From a bacterium (GTDB lineage: Bacteria; Patescibacteriota; Microgenomatia; Curtissbacterales; GWA2-41-24): a DNA stretch of 34,710 bases. A program made the translations under genes and the position numbers. The stretch covers positions 1 to 34,710 of the forward strand of contig JAKALT010000011.1 of assembly GCA_021813125.1 (NCBI GenBank), in the 5' to 3' direction. The notes beneath the pieces were generated by a model. That model searched no databases and was not told the DNA's origin. It saw only the letters and a program-made list of their open reading frames with translations. How positions within the stretch are numbered: the first letter of the stretch is position 1; every line of letters starts with the position of its first letter. This document shows positions 21,864 through 28,666 of this stretch, in pieces.

Positions 21864-22054
21864 TTTATAAGCAGCATCCTTTCCATGTTTGTTTGTTCAA
21901 CTTTGGAAACGTATGCAACTTTTTTATATCTGGTTCTGGCACTTTTGCTTTTGGCAGATTTTAAATGGCCTGCCATTTGGCGGCCTCTTAGCAGCTTGCC
22001 GGAAGCCGTAATTTTAAAGCGTTTAGCTGCTGCCTTTTTAGTTTTCTGTTTCAT
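21860..22054 (-). CDS. rpmI: Ribosomal protein bL35
   Basis: The 64-residue protein is basic and has KTKKAAAKRFKITASGKLLR and the family pattern AGHLKSAKSKSARTRYKK. It sits between infC and rplT, as in most bacteria. The start at 22054 lies inside the last codons of infC (17-base overlap), and the end overlaps rplT by four bases, so translation of all three is coupled. Confidence 0.95.
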   Translation of the reverse strand: MKQKTKKAAAKRFKITASGKLLRGRQMAGHLKSAKSKSARTRYKKVAYVSKVEQTNMERMLLIK

Positions 22055-22589
22055 TTTCTTTAGGTTTTTCTAATTTTGCCTTTTTGGTTCTTTTTATAAT
22101 TGTTACAAATCTTCGACCCTCAAATCTTGGCGGTTTTTCGATTTGTCCTTCTTCCCCCAAGCTTTGCATAATTTTATCAAGCAGTTTGGGCCCAAATTCC
22201 GTATGGGCCATTTGTCTTCCTTTAAAGACGATGCTTATTTTAACTAAATTGCCTTCCGCAAGGAATTTGCGAGTCCTTTTGAGGCCTACTTCCATGTCGT
22301 GTTCACCGATAAATGGCGAAAAACGAACTTCTTTGAGGTCGGTTTCCTTGGTGTGTTTTCTGGCCTCTTTGCGCTTTTGCTCTTCAAGATATTGGAACTT
22401 TTTAAAGTCTATTATCTTGACAACGGGAGGTTTCGCTTCCGGGGCAATTTCTACTAAATCCAATTCGACTTCTTGTGCTTTTTTTAAAGCCTCGCTAAGT
22501 GGCAAAATGCCGATTTGTTTTCCAGTTTCGTCGATTACCCGAACTTCTTTTGCCTGGATTTGCTGATTTAGTTTAAAATACCTATTTAC
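22038..22589 (-). CDS. infC: Translation initiation factor IF-3 with a non-standard start
   Basis: IF-3 similarity continues upstream of the first standard start (TTG 22505). NRYFKLNQQIQAKEVRVIDE is the normal N-terminal domain and is encoded by 22586-22527. Then come LPLSEALKKAQEVELDLVEI, the linker and FKGRQMAHTEFG. An in-frame stop lies 13 codons above the GTA at 22587-22589. No ATG, GTG or TTG lies between them. A strong Shine-Dalgarno site (GGGAGGT, 22595-22601) is five bases before the GTA, which falls where family members start (M-NRYxxL). infC is known for rare starts (AUU in E. coli) that let IF-3 regulate itself. A GUA start would be a new variant. With it the protein is 183 residues, normal for the family. 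Confidence 0.85.
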   Translation of the reverse strand, partial: VNRYFKLNQQIQAKEVRVIDETGKQIGILPLSEALKKAQEVELDLVEIAPEAKPPVVKIIDFKKFQYLEEQKRKEARKHTKETDLKEVRFSPFIGEHDMEVGLKRTRKFLAEGNLVKISIVFKGRQMAHTEFGPKLLDKIMQSLGEEGQIEKPPRFEGRRFVTIIKRTKKAKLEKPKENETEN

Positions 22590-22638
22590 GGCTGACCTCC
22601 CGATTTTTACAAATCGTTCTAGCGGATATTACCATGAT

Positions 22639-23865
22639 TTATGCTTTGGTGGCAATCCCGCCTAAGACTTTGTCCCTAAATTTGGATAGCTCCATTTGGC
22701 CGAGATCTTTTCCGTCACGGGTTCTGATGCTGACTTTTTTGGCCGCGACTTCTTTGGCGCCGACAATTACGATATAGGGAGTTTTTTGAAGTGTGGCGTC
22801 GCGGATTTTGGCCTGAAGCGTTTCGTTTTTATCGTAAAGCCGGGTTCGGATTGATGCGCTTTTTAAATCTTCATCTATTTTTTTGCAATACGAAAGTTGT
22901 CCGTCTGTAATCGGAAGAATTGCAACTTGGGTTGGTGAAAGCCAAACAGGGAATGCCCCCTGGTATTGCTCGGTTAAAATTGCAACAAAACGCTCAAACG
23001 AACCGAAGATTGCCCTGTGAACCATAACCGGCCGTTTGGGATCTCCATTTTCGTCAGTGTATTTCAAATCAAATGCATTTGGCATATGAAAGTCGATTTG
23101 GACTGTTGCAAGCTGCCACTCCCGCCCTTGCGAGTCTTTAATATGAAGGTCGATTTTTGGTCCGTAAAAAGCCCCGTCTCTATCCTTGGGTGAATATTTT
23201 AATTTTTTGTGTTTAAGGACATCTTCCAGGGTCTTTTCGGCTTTGTCCCAGTCGCTGTCGCTTCCGGCGCGCTCTTCCGGGCGGGTTGCCAGTTTAAATT
23301 CGTATTCAAAATCGAATATGTTGTAAAAGGCAACCATGGTGTCGAGGATGTTTCCTACTTCCTCCGCAATTTTTTCCTCCCTGGCAAATATATGGGCGTC
23401 GTCCATTGTGAGCTGGCGAACACGCAAGAGGCCGTGGACCTCGCCAGATTTTTCGCGCCTGTGGAGGCGGCCTATTTCCGAATACCTTAAAGGGAGCTCG
23501 CGGTAGCTTCTGTTTTTAAAACGGTAAAGTATTGTTGATTCGGGGCAATTCATAGGTTTTAAGGTGTAGCTTACCGATTTTTTACCTTCTTCCTCGTCCG
23601 AAAGGCTTAAATTATACATATTGTGTTCGCCAAATTTTGAGAAGTGTCCGGACTGTTTGAAAAGGTCGGATTTGACCATTATTGGGGTAGAAGTTTCCTG
23701 GTAGCCAGCTCCTAGGGTTAGCTCGCGGATAAATTTTTCCAGTTCTTTAAAAATCACCAGGCCGTTCGGAAGCCAAAACGGAGCACCAGGGGCAATATCG
23801 TCGGTGAAAAAAAGTTCCAGTTCGCGGCCGATTTCGCGATGGTCTTTTAGGCTGGTTTTATTCAT
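22639..23865 (-). CDS. thrS: Threonine-tRNA ligase without TGS and editing domains
   Basis: The 408-residue enzyme begins at the catalytic domain (DHREIGRELELFF), whereas typical ThrRS (~640 residues) has TGS and second additional (editing) domains first. Motif 2 (RLHRREKSGEVHGLLRVRQL), zinc ligands in MNCPES, DDAHIF and MVHRAIFG, motif 3 (FGSFERFVAIL) and the anticodon-binding domain (about 305-400) are all present. Without the editing domain it cannot clear Ser-tRNA-Thr in the usual way. The ATG overlaps the upstream DUF5665-like gene by four bases. A -10 for infC may lie just after its end. Confidence 0.95.
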   Translation of the reverse strand: MNKTSLKDHREIGRELELFFTDDIAPGAPFWLPNGLVIFKELEKFIRELTLGAGYQETSTPIMVKSDLFKQSGHFSKFGEHNMYNLSLSDEEEGKKSVSYTLKPMNCPESTILYRFKNRSYRELPLRYSEIGRLHRREKSGEVHGLLRVRQLTMDDAHIFAREEKIAEEVGNILDTMVAFYNIFDFEYEFKLATRPEERAGSDSDWDKAEKTLEDVLKHKKLKYSPKDRDGAFYGPKIDLHIKDSQGREWQLATVQIDFHMPNAFDLKYTDENGDPKRPVMVHRAIFGSFERFVAILTEQYQGAFPVWLSPTQVAILPITDGQLSYCKKIDEDLKSASIRTRLYDKNETLQAKIRDATLQKTPYIVIVGAKEVAAKKVSIRTRDGKDLGQMELSKFRDKVLGGIATKA

Positions 23866-24146
23866 TGCATCGGGGTGCCTGGCTGCTGCAGGTTGCTTTG
23901 GGCGGATTTTAATACTTCCGCGAAGAAATGTCCAAAGATTGGGACAAAATCTATCCTTCGGGCAAAATAGGCTGCAATGGCGATTAAGATTGAGGCGCCA
24001 ACCAAAACGCCAAGGCTCCAGGCGATTCCGCCGAAGAAGTTGTTGAAAATCATTTTCAAGAAAGGTCGGTGGACTTTTTCGTAATTTTCGAGTTTTGGTG
24101 CCTGTTGGGGCGGTATATTTTGTGCTTGCGGGATTTCTGCTGCCAT
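23862..24146 (-). CDS. DUF5665-like small membrane protein
   Basis: The 94-residue protein has a proline/glutamine-rich N-terminus, then FLKMIFNNFFGGIAWSLGVL and VGASILIAIAAYF as a hairpin of membrane segments, and a polar end. The NNFFGGIAWxLG pattern is that of DUF5665. It may be a small membrane factor of unknown role. It overlaps thrS by four bases and heads the translation operon. The promoter lies seven bases upstream. Confidence 0.7.
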   Translation of the reverse strand: MAAEIPQAQNIPPQQAPKLENYEKVHRPFLKMIFNNFFGGIAWSLGVLVGASILIAIAAYFARRIDFVPIFGHFFAEVLKSAQSNLQQPGTPMQ

Positions 24147-24153
24147 TAGTTTG

Positions 24154-24183
24154 ATTGTATTAGAAACGCAGGGTATGGTGCAA
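24154..24183 (-). promoter_or_regulatory. Leaderless promoter of the thrS operon
   Basis: TTGCAC (24178-24183), 18 bases, TACAAT (24154-24159), seven bases to the ATG at 24146. Confidence 0.6.
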
Positions 24184-24203
24184 GGAATTAGTGTTCGTAA
24201 GTA

Positions 24204-24671
24204 TTAAAGCTCGCCTCTTTTTTCCATATCCTCTCTAATTTCATGGCGTTGCTGGGCTGCTTTTTGCCTGTCAGCTGGTGAGGTTGTCCCAAGCCGCCCA
24301 CGCTCGATCGGTTGAGGTTTTGTCATTTCTCTTCCACTACTTATTGCGCTCATTACCCTTTTTTTCTTGCCAGCATCTAACGTTCCTTGTGATCCAACGA
24401 TTTGGTTTCTGGGTTTGCCTCTGTATACGCGCGGTAAATGCTGTGCTGGTAAATCGGGATCATGGTCCATTGATCGTGGTAATGGCTCCCACGGGTTGTC
24501 AGGAGAAGGTGTTGAGCTTTCTGTTTGAGATAAATTGGCTTGATTAAGACGAGCTAGGTAATCCGGGTCAGATTCTGGGTCCGGGTTGACAGAACCTGTT
24601 TCTTCCAATTCACGTCTAAGTCTTCTAATTCTTTCGGATCTGTCACTTTCTGGAATTTCACTGTTTCGCAT
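24204..24671 (-). CDS. Disordered charged protein, 155 residues
   Basis: No recognised family. The sequence is rich in Arg, Glu, Pro, Ser and Asp, with low hydrophobicity (SERIRRLRRELEETG; ESDPDYLARLNQAN; SPADRQKAAQQRHEIREDME). It is probably intrinsically disordered with short helices at both ends. ATG 24671 is supported by TGCTAAAAT (24678-24686), which ends six bases before it. It may be an adaptor or nucleic acid binder. Confidence 0.6.
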   Translation of the reverse strand: MRNSEIPESDRSERIRRLRRELEETGSVNPDPESDPDYLARLNQANLSQTESSTPSPDNPWEPLPRSMDHDPDLPAQHLPRVYRGKPRNQIVGSQGTLDAGKKKRVMSAISSGREMTKPQPIERGRLGTTSPADRQKAAQQRHEIREDMEKRGEL

Positions 24672-24677
24672 AAGTGT

Positions 24678-24686
24678 ATTTTAGCA
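24678..24686 (-). promoter_or_regulatory. Extended -10 of the disordered-protein gene
   Basis: TGCTAAAAT, with six bases to the ATG at 24671. Confidence 0.6.
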
Positions 24687-24746
24687 GAAATGGTCTAAGG
24701 TCAGGCCTTAACCCAGGATTAATCTTGACAAAGGCCTTACCTTTTT

Positions 24747-25100
24747 CTAGCCCCACCAGACTTCTTTGATGCGGGCATCCTGGCGGTCGGCGCCAAAAAA
24801 TTCGCAGCAGTAATCGACCATTGGGTTTCGCTCATAGGGTTTGCAGGAAAAGATGTCAATTAACACTTCACTATTTTTAGTGAAGGTGTGAACGGCAATA
24901 TGGGAGAAGTCGATAAGAATAACGCCGGACATGCCGGGGTTTTCGGGAATCCCCGGAGATATCAGGGGCCCATCCAAAACGTGCATATTTGAGCGCTTAA
25001 CAATTTCAAGTAAAAATTCATGCACAGCTTGCTGGTCGTTGAGATTTTTGGTGCAGCCTGAAAGGTCACAGATAATATGGTAGCGTGGTTGTTTGACCAT
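24747..25100 (-). CDS. speD: S-adenosylmethionine decarboxylase proenzyme
   Basis: The 117-residue protein matches the short bacterial SpeD. Ser66 in FSHIAVHTF is the self-cleavage serine that becomes the pyruvoyl group. His71 and Cys86 (IDIFSC) lie at exactly the distances seen in T. maritima SpeD (Ser63, His68, Cys83). The residue before the serine is Phe instead of the usual Glu, which is unusual. SpeD supplies aminopropyl groups for spermidine. No spermidine synthase (speE) is in the window, so it may serve another reaction or a scavenged partner. The promoter ends eight bases before ATG 25100. Confidence 0.88.
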   Translation of the reverse strand: MVKQPRYHIICDLSGCTKNLNDQQAVHEFLLEIVKRSNMHVLDGPLISPGIPENPGMSGVILIDFSHIAVHTFTKNSEVLIDIFSCKPYERNPMVDYCCEFFGADRQDARIKEVWWG

Positions 25101-25108
25101 GTAATTTA

Positions 25109-25138
25109 ATAATAAATAACAGGAAGAATATTTCGCAA
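25109..25138 (-). promoter_or_regulatory. Leaderless promoter of speD
   Basis: TTGCGA (25133-25138), 18 bases, TATTAT (25109-25114), then eight bases to the ATG at 25100. Confidence 0.55.
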
Positions 25139-25154
25139 GGGAGAAGCTTTTAAC

Positions 25155-25183
25155 TTGAACGAGTGCTTGATTTGAAGTAAAAT
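25155..25183 (+). promoter_or_regulatory. Promoter of tRNA-Val
   Basis: TTGAAC (25155-25160), 17 bases, TAAAAT (25178-25183); the tRNA begins 13 bases downstream. Confidence 0.6.
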
Positions 25184-25196
25184 CTACGCAGTATTC

Positions 25197-25270
25197 GGGC
25201 TCATAGCTCAGTTGGTTAGAGCGTCACATTGACATTGTGGAGGTCAGAGGTTCGAGCCCTCTTGAGCCCA
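25197..25270 (+). tRNA. tRNA-Val (anticodon GAC)
   Basis: Acceptor GGGCTCA pairs with TGAGCCC. The D arm is GCTC...GAGC. The anticodon stem is TCACA/TGTGG with loop TTGACAT (anticodon GAC). The T arm is AGAGG-TTCGAGC-CCTCT. The discriminator is A, followed by CCC, so the CCA end is not encoded. The last 27 bases overlap, on the other strand, the end of the gene at 25244-26602. Confidence 0.95.
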
Positions 25271-26602
25271 CCCGAGTTTATCCGTTTTTTTAGGTTGTTT
25301 TTTAACTTTCTGCATTTCTACAGGCTCTTCCAGTTTAAGTTTTCTTGTTGGAACCCAAACCATTTCTTTTAGTAATGCAATAAATTTTGCACCATGTGCC
25401 GCAATTTTTTTTGGCTCTGGTGCAAGCTCTGATTGTCTTTTTCTTGTGACAGACTGCAATTTTCTGGTCGCCTCGATTGGAGGAGCTGATGCAATTGTTT
25501 TGTTAATAGCGTTATGAACTTCCACGGGATTATCCCTGTCTTCTACATAAGCCAGATTTGTTTCAACGTTTCTGGCGATTTGCGGGTATTCCAGTTTTCT
25601 TGAAGCAATTGCCGATGCTTCAAGGGGGTCTGGAACATCAAGTTTGTAAATTTTACCTTCAACTCTTGTTATAAGATCGGAGCCATGGCTTAATACGGAC
25701 TCTTCCAGAATCTCTCTGGCGATGCGCTGCCTTTTGGCAAGACTTGCTTTGGCAACATGGTGCTTTTCTGAGGTTATGAACTCGTCCCATTCCGGCTCGC
25801 TCCCATTGAGCGGCTCCTCGCGGATTGGTTCCTCGCCCGACGGCCTTTCCCCGCCATCTCCATCAACAGGTATTTTGGGACCTCTAATGCCTGAACTTGC
25901 CAATGCTTGCGGTTCAGCTTGTGTTTCTGTTTGAGGCTCAACTTCAGTTTCCAGGCCACCCTCATTTTTAGTTAATGTTTGCGGCTGAGTTTTTACTTCG
26001 ACAGTTTGTTCTTTTTCCGCTTCCGGAAGTGGCTGAGCTGTCAGAGGAAAAATAACTTCCGGTGCGGTATGCTCGGTGTAAGCTGCTTTATTTTCCTCTT
26101 TAATTTTGTCTTCTTCTGCTAGTTCTATTTCCTGAATTTTTGCAACCCAAAAGCTTAGTTCTTCATTTGAGTTAGGAAATAGAATGTTTGCCAGATTGAC
26201 TGCTTCGGCGCGAGCTTTTTTGTCTGCCTCTTTTTCAAGTACAGGTGAAATTATGGGCGTTTCGATTTTGAAAGCCGGAGGTATTTGCAGTGGTTCCGCG
26301 GCTTGGACGTTAGGACGTATCGCTTCAAAAAGTTTTTCGTTGAATACAATTTCCGGCACAGGAACCGTTCTGTCCAAATGTATCTGAGGTTCAATTTTTG
26401 CCAATGAAGGAAAGTGCAAATCAGGGCCGCTAGAACTGGCAATTGTCAAAGGCTTAATTTCCATGCCGAAGCTAGGATTAAAGTTAAATCCTTCGCCCAT
26501 TTGCGCCCCGAAATTTGTTGAAAATGGCTGTAAGGAACCTACGTCCGGCAGGACAGATGGTGCGATTGCAATAGCGGTCGGTGCCTGAATTTCTACGCTC
26601 AT
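25244..26602 (-). CDS. Large disordered acidic/proline-rich protein
   Basis: The 452-residue protein is not recognised. Residues 1-120 are Pro- and Ser-rich, the middle (about 170-280) is Glu/Gln/Pro-rich and repetitive (TEVEPQTETQAEPQ), and the last part is helical and basic (SLAKRQRIAREILEESVL; KAKKQPKK-like end). ATG 26602 is chosen over an upstream TTG because AGGAGGT (26606-26612) lies three bases before it. The protein ends inside the antisense strand of tRNA-Val; the final GWAQEGSNL is the typical translation of a tRNA antisense strand, so the true end may be less conserved. It may be a scaffold or cell-surface/cytoskeletal protein. Confidence 0.6.
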   Translation of the reverse strand: MSVEIQAPTAIAIAPSVLPDVGSLQPFSTNFGAQMGEGFNFNPSFGMEIKPLTIASSSGPDLHFPSLAKIEPQIHLDRTVPVPEIVFNEKLFEAIRPNVQAAEPLQIPPAFKIETPIISPVLEKEADKKARAEAVNLANILFPNSNEELSFWVAKIQEIELAEEDKIKEENKAAYTEHTAPEVIFPLTAQPLPEAEKEQTVEVKTQPQTLTKNEGGLETEVEPQTETQAEPQALASSGIRGPKIPVDGDGGERPSGEEPIREEPLNGSEPEWDEFITSEKHHVAKASLAKRQRIAREILEESVLSHGSDLITRVEGKIYKLDVPDPLEASAIASRKLEYPQIARNVETNLAYVEDRDNPVEVHNAINKTIASAPPIEATRKLQSVTRKRQSELAPEPKKIAAHGAKFIALLKEMVWVPTRKLKLEEPVEMQKVKKQPKKTDKLGWAQEGSNL

Positions 26603-26605
26603 GGT

Positions 26606-26655
26606 ACCTCCTATTTTTGCGCGCAAATTATATCAGAAAATTGACTGATAATCAA
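26606..26655 (-). promoter_or_regulatory. Promoter and Shine-Dalgarno of the disordered-protein gene
   Basis: TTGATT (26650-26655), 17 bases, TATAAT (26627-26632), then a leader with AGGAGGT (26606-26612) three bases before ATG 26602. This gene has a leader and a strong ribosome site, unlike most neighbours. Confidence 0.75.
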
Positions 26656-26721
26656 TATTATGGGATATGTTTTGAAGGCTAGCCCTGAAGCTGCCCTTCG
26701 ATGAACTCAGGACAGTTGCAA

Positions 26722-27339
26722 TTACCCTTGCAACTGCATCGTACCTTGTTCGTGAATCTTCATTTGTTTGCCGGAAACCCAGGCAAGCATGCCGGTTGCC
26801 GGTTTGGAGTTTTGCCTTTGGGCGACCATGTCCTGGGCATCTTTAGATTTCTTGGCTTCAATGCGCCAAGTTTTAACAATGGTTGTGAGCCTCTTAACGT
26901 CTATTGCACCGACCTTTTTAGGTATAGCTTCCATGTGTGCCGTTGTAGGTTTGCCGACAATTTTGGAAAGCTCGGCGATTTCCTGCTGAAGGGCGACGAT
27001 TTCGGCCTTGAGGTCCTGCTGAATTTGCTCTTCGGTTCTTGAAGATTGTGTTCTATATTCTTCTTGTATGGCACGAATTGCTGCCGCAACACTTTGTGCT
27101 TCTTGTTCGGAGTGGTTGTCCGATTCTTCTTTCATTTCCTTAAGTTTTTGTTCTTCACGGGCTCGTTTAAGATCTGCACTTGCCATTTCATGCTGTCTTT
27201 TGCCAATTAGGGTTTCAGGGAAAAAACCCATAATTTGATCTTTTGCATCTTCCCCTATTGGACCAAGCTGGTCTTTGAGGGTTTCCAGCGGTTCACGGAT
27301 TATTTTTGCCGCGTTTTTGGCAGTTTTTGTTGCGTTCAT
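26722..27339 (-). CDS. Coiled-coil protein, 205 residues
   Basis: No recognised family. A central region (about 60-125) is strongly helical and charged (KRAREEQKLKEMKEESDN; EEQIQQDLKAEIVALQQEIAEL), typical of a coiled coil. The N-terminus has TAKNAAKIIREPLETLKDQL. The C-terminus is basic (RQNSKPATGMLAWVSGKQMK). It may work with the disordered protein encoded downstream. The promoter is eight bases before ATG 27339. Confidence 0.7.
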   Translation of the reverse strand: MNATKTAKNAAKIIREPLETLKDQLGPIGEDAKDQIMGFFPETLIGKRQHEMASADLKRAREEQKLKEMKEESDNHSEQEAQSVAAAIRAIQEEYRTQSSRTEEQIQQDLKAEIVALQQEIAELSKIVGKPTTAHMEAIPKKVGAIDVKRLTTIVKTWRIEAKKSKDAQDMVAQRQNSKPATGMLAWVSGKQMKIHEQGTMQLQG

Positions 27340-27347
27340 AATAGTAA

Positions 27348-27376
27348 ATTATATGACTTTTTGAAGCTAAAGTCAA
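27348..27376 (-). promoter_or_regulatory. Leaderless promoter of the coiled-coil protein gene
   Basis: TTGACT (27371-27376), 17 bases, TATAAT (27348-27353), eight bases to the ATG at 27339. Confidence 0.75.
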
Positions 27377-27388
27377 AAAATACCCAGC

Positions 27389-27829
27389 TTATTTTTTGCC
27401 GGTGAAGTTTATATCGAGGTCGATGTTGGGAGGCGTGAATTTTCTGGTACTTGAATTAATATAGTCGACATAGTCTGTGAATTCGTTGACCTTATCCTGC
27501 ATTGCTTTGACTTGGGGATCGGCTGTCGGGGTTGGTGTAGCCTGGATTCCTCCCGAAACAGAAGTTTTTGATGTGTTTTCTGCTTGTTTGCCAGAAAGCA
27601 GGAGCAAGCCTGTGTAAATTATGATAATAAAAGAAAATAGAATTACATAGCTTATCGGCTTTGGCGCTTTAAGTTTGTAGAACCAATCTCTTGCAGACTC
27701 TCCTACGGATTTCCTCTTTTTTTGATCAGGTTGTGCCTGTTCAGGTTTTAAAACTGCATTTTTAGCCGGAGCAGCATTTTCCTCCTTCATTATTTCTTCT
27801 TCCATTACCCCCTGTGCTTCTTCGTTCAT
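27389..27829 (-). CDS. Single-pass membrane protein linked to the ABC operon
   Basis: The 146-residue protein has a charged cytoplasmic N-terminus (EEAQGVMEEEIMKEENAAPA), one membrane helix (about 59-79, ISYVILFSFIIIIYTGLLLL) and an extracellular tail with a Thr/Pro stretch (ATPTPTADP) and a helix. It overlaps the preceding gene by four bases. Family unknown; its position suggests it belongs to the exporter operon. Confidence 0.65.
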   Translation of the reverse strand: MNEEAQGVMEEEIMKEENAAPAKNAVLKPEQAQPDQKKRKSVGESARDWFYKLKAPKPISYVILFSFIIIIYTGLLLLSGKQAENTSKTSVSGGIQATPTPTADPQVKAMQDKVNEFTDYVDYINSSTRKFTPPNIDLDINFTGKK

Positions 27830-28650
27830 ATAGTTTTTAAAATTTCCGCAAAGATATTTTTGGCCCTTTGCAGTTCGCCTTTTGTTTTGGCAGTAGTTTT
27901 GGAAATATCATTTAGGTTTGCCGGGTCATTTGATGTCGGTTTGATTTTGCTGAGGGCAGTTCTGGCCGCCGTGTTATTTGCAACAGAAGCCGAGCGGATG
28001 TCGGCAACTTCGGAGTCCCAATTTGCAAGAAAAGAAGCATATTGCGTTTGGTCTACTCTGGAAGTAACAAAGGTTTTCAAAACGTCCGATAAATTCACAA
28101 AATTTTCCAGTGCGGCTTCACTTTCGGCAACCTCGTAAGTGGCGAGGGCTTTTAAAACAATGGGGTATGTGGTTTTGGTGACATAAGTTTTCAGGTCTGC
28201 AGCATAGGGAACCGTGTCTTCTAGCGTTTTTAGGCCGTCCACGTTTTTTTTGTTGTTTTGATAGTTGGCGATTTCGTCGTCTAGCATTTTAAAAATCTGG
28301 TTTTTTTCGGTATCTTTTTGGTTCCAGTTGAACGCGTTACCCTGCTCCTTGATGTATCTGAGGTAGGCGACATAAACATCGTAAATTTTCGAAAGACAAT
28401 CTTTGGTTGTTAAAAATGCACTGTTTTTGGCGGTTGCAGTTTGAAAAGCAATGTATGTGGACCTGTCGGTAATATACTTGTTGTGGCAATCTTCGTATTT
28501 GGAAAATTGATAAGAATAATCTTGAAGCGCCTGGTCCAGGCGTTCCTTTTCTTTTGCATCCTGATATTGGGCTTTGATTTGCGAGGTAGCCAGAAATAAG
28601 GTTAAAAATACAAGAACAACAGCCAGAACAACCTTGATAATTTTGGGCAT
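27826..28650 (-). CDS. Secreted or membrane-anchored helical protein of the ABC operon
   Basis: The 274-residue protein begins with a hydrophobic segment (KIIKVVLAVVLVFLTLFLATS, 3-23) that can be a signal anchor. The remainder is helical, rich in Asn, Lys and Thr (LKTYVTKTTYPIVLKALATY; KIKPTSNDPANLNDISKTTA). The protein has two Cys (CHNKY and DCLSK) that could form a disulfide outside. Family not recognised. Seventeen bases separate it from the permease gene, so it is part of the same transcript and likely faces outside. Confidence 0.7.
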   Translation of the reverse strand: MPKIIKVVLAVVLVFLTLFLATSQIKAQYQDAKEKERLDQALQDYSYQFSKYEDCHNKYITDRSTYIAFQTATAKNSAFLTTKDCLSKIYDVYVAYLRYIKEQGNAFNWNQKDTEKNQIFKMLDDEIANYQNNKKNVDGLKTLEDTVPYAADLKTYVTKTTYPIVLKALATYEVAESEAALENFVNLSDVLKTFVTSRVDQTQYASFLANWDSEVADIRSASVANNTAARTALSKIKPTSNDPANLNDISKTTAKTKGELQRAKNIFAEILKTI

Positions 28651-28666
28651 TAGCTTAATTTTATGA

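Noticed and set aside
24703-24737. AGGCCTT and AAGGCCT inverted pair upstream of the disordered-protein gene
   Set aside because: The arms are themselves nearly palindromic and 21 bases apart; on the minus strand no U run follows, and the plus-strand U run does not serve any gene that ends there.
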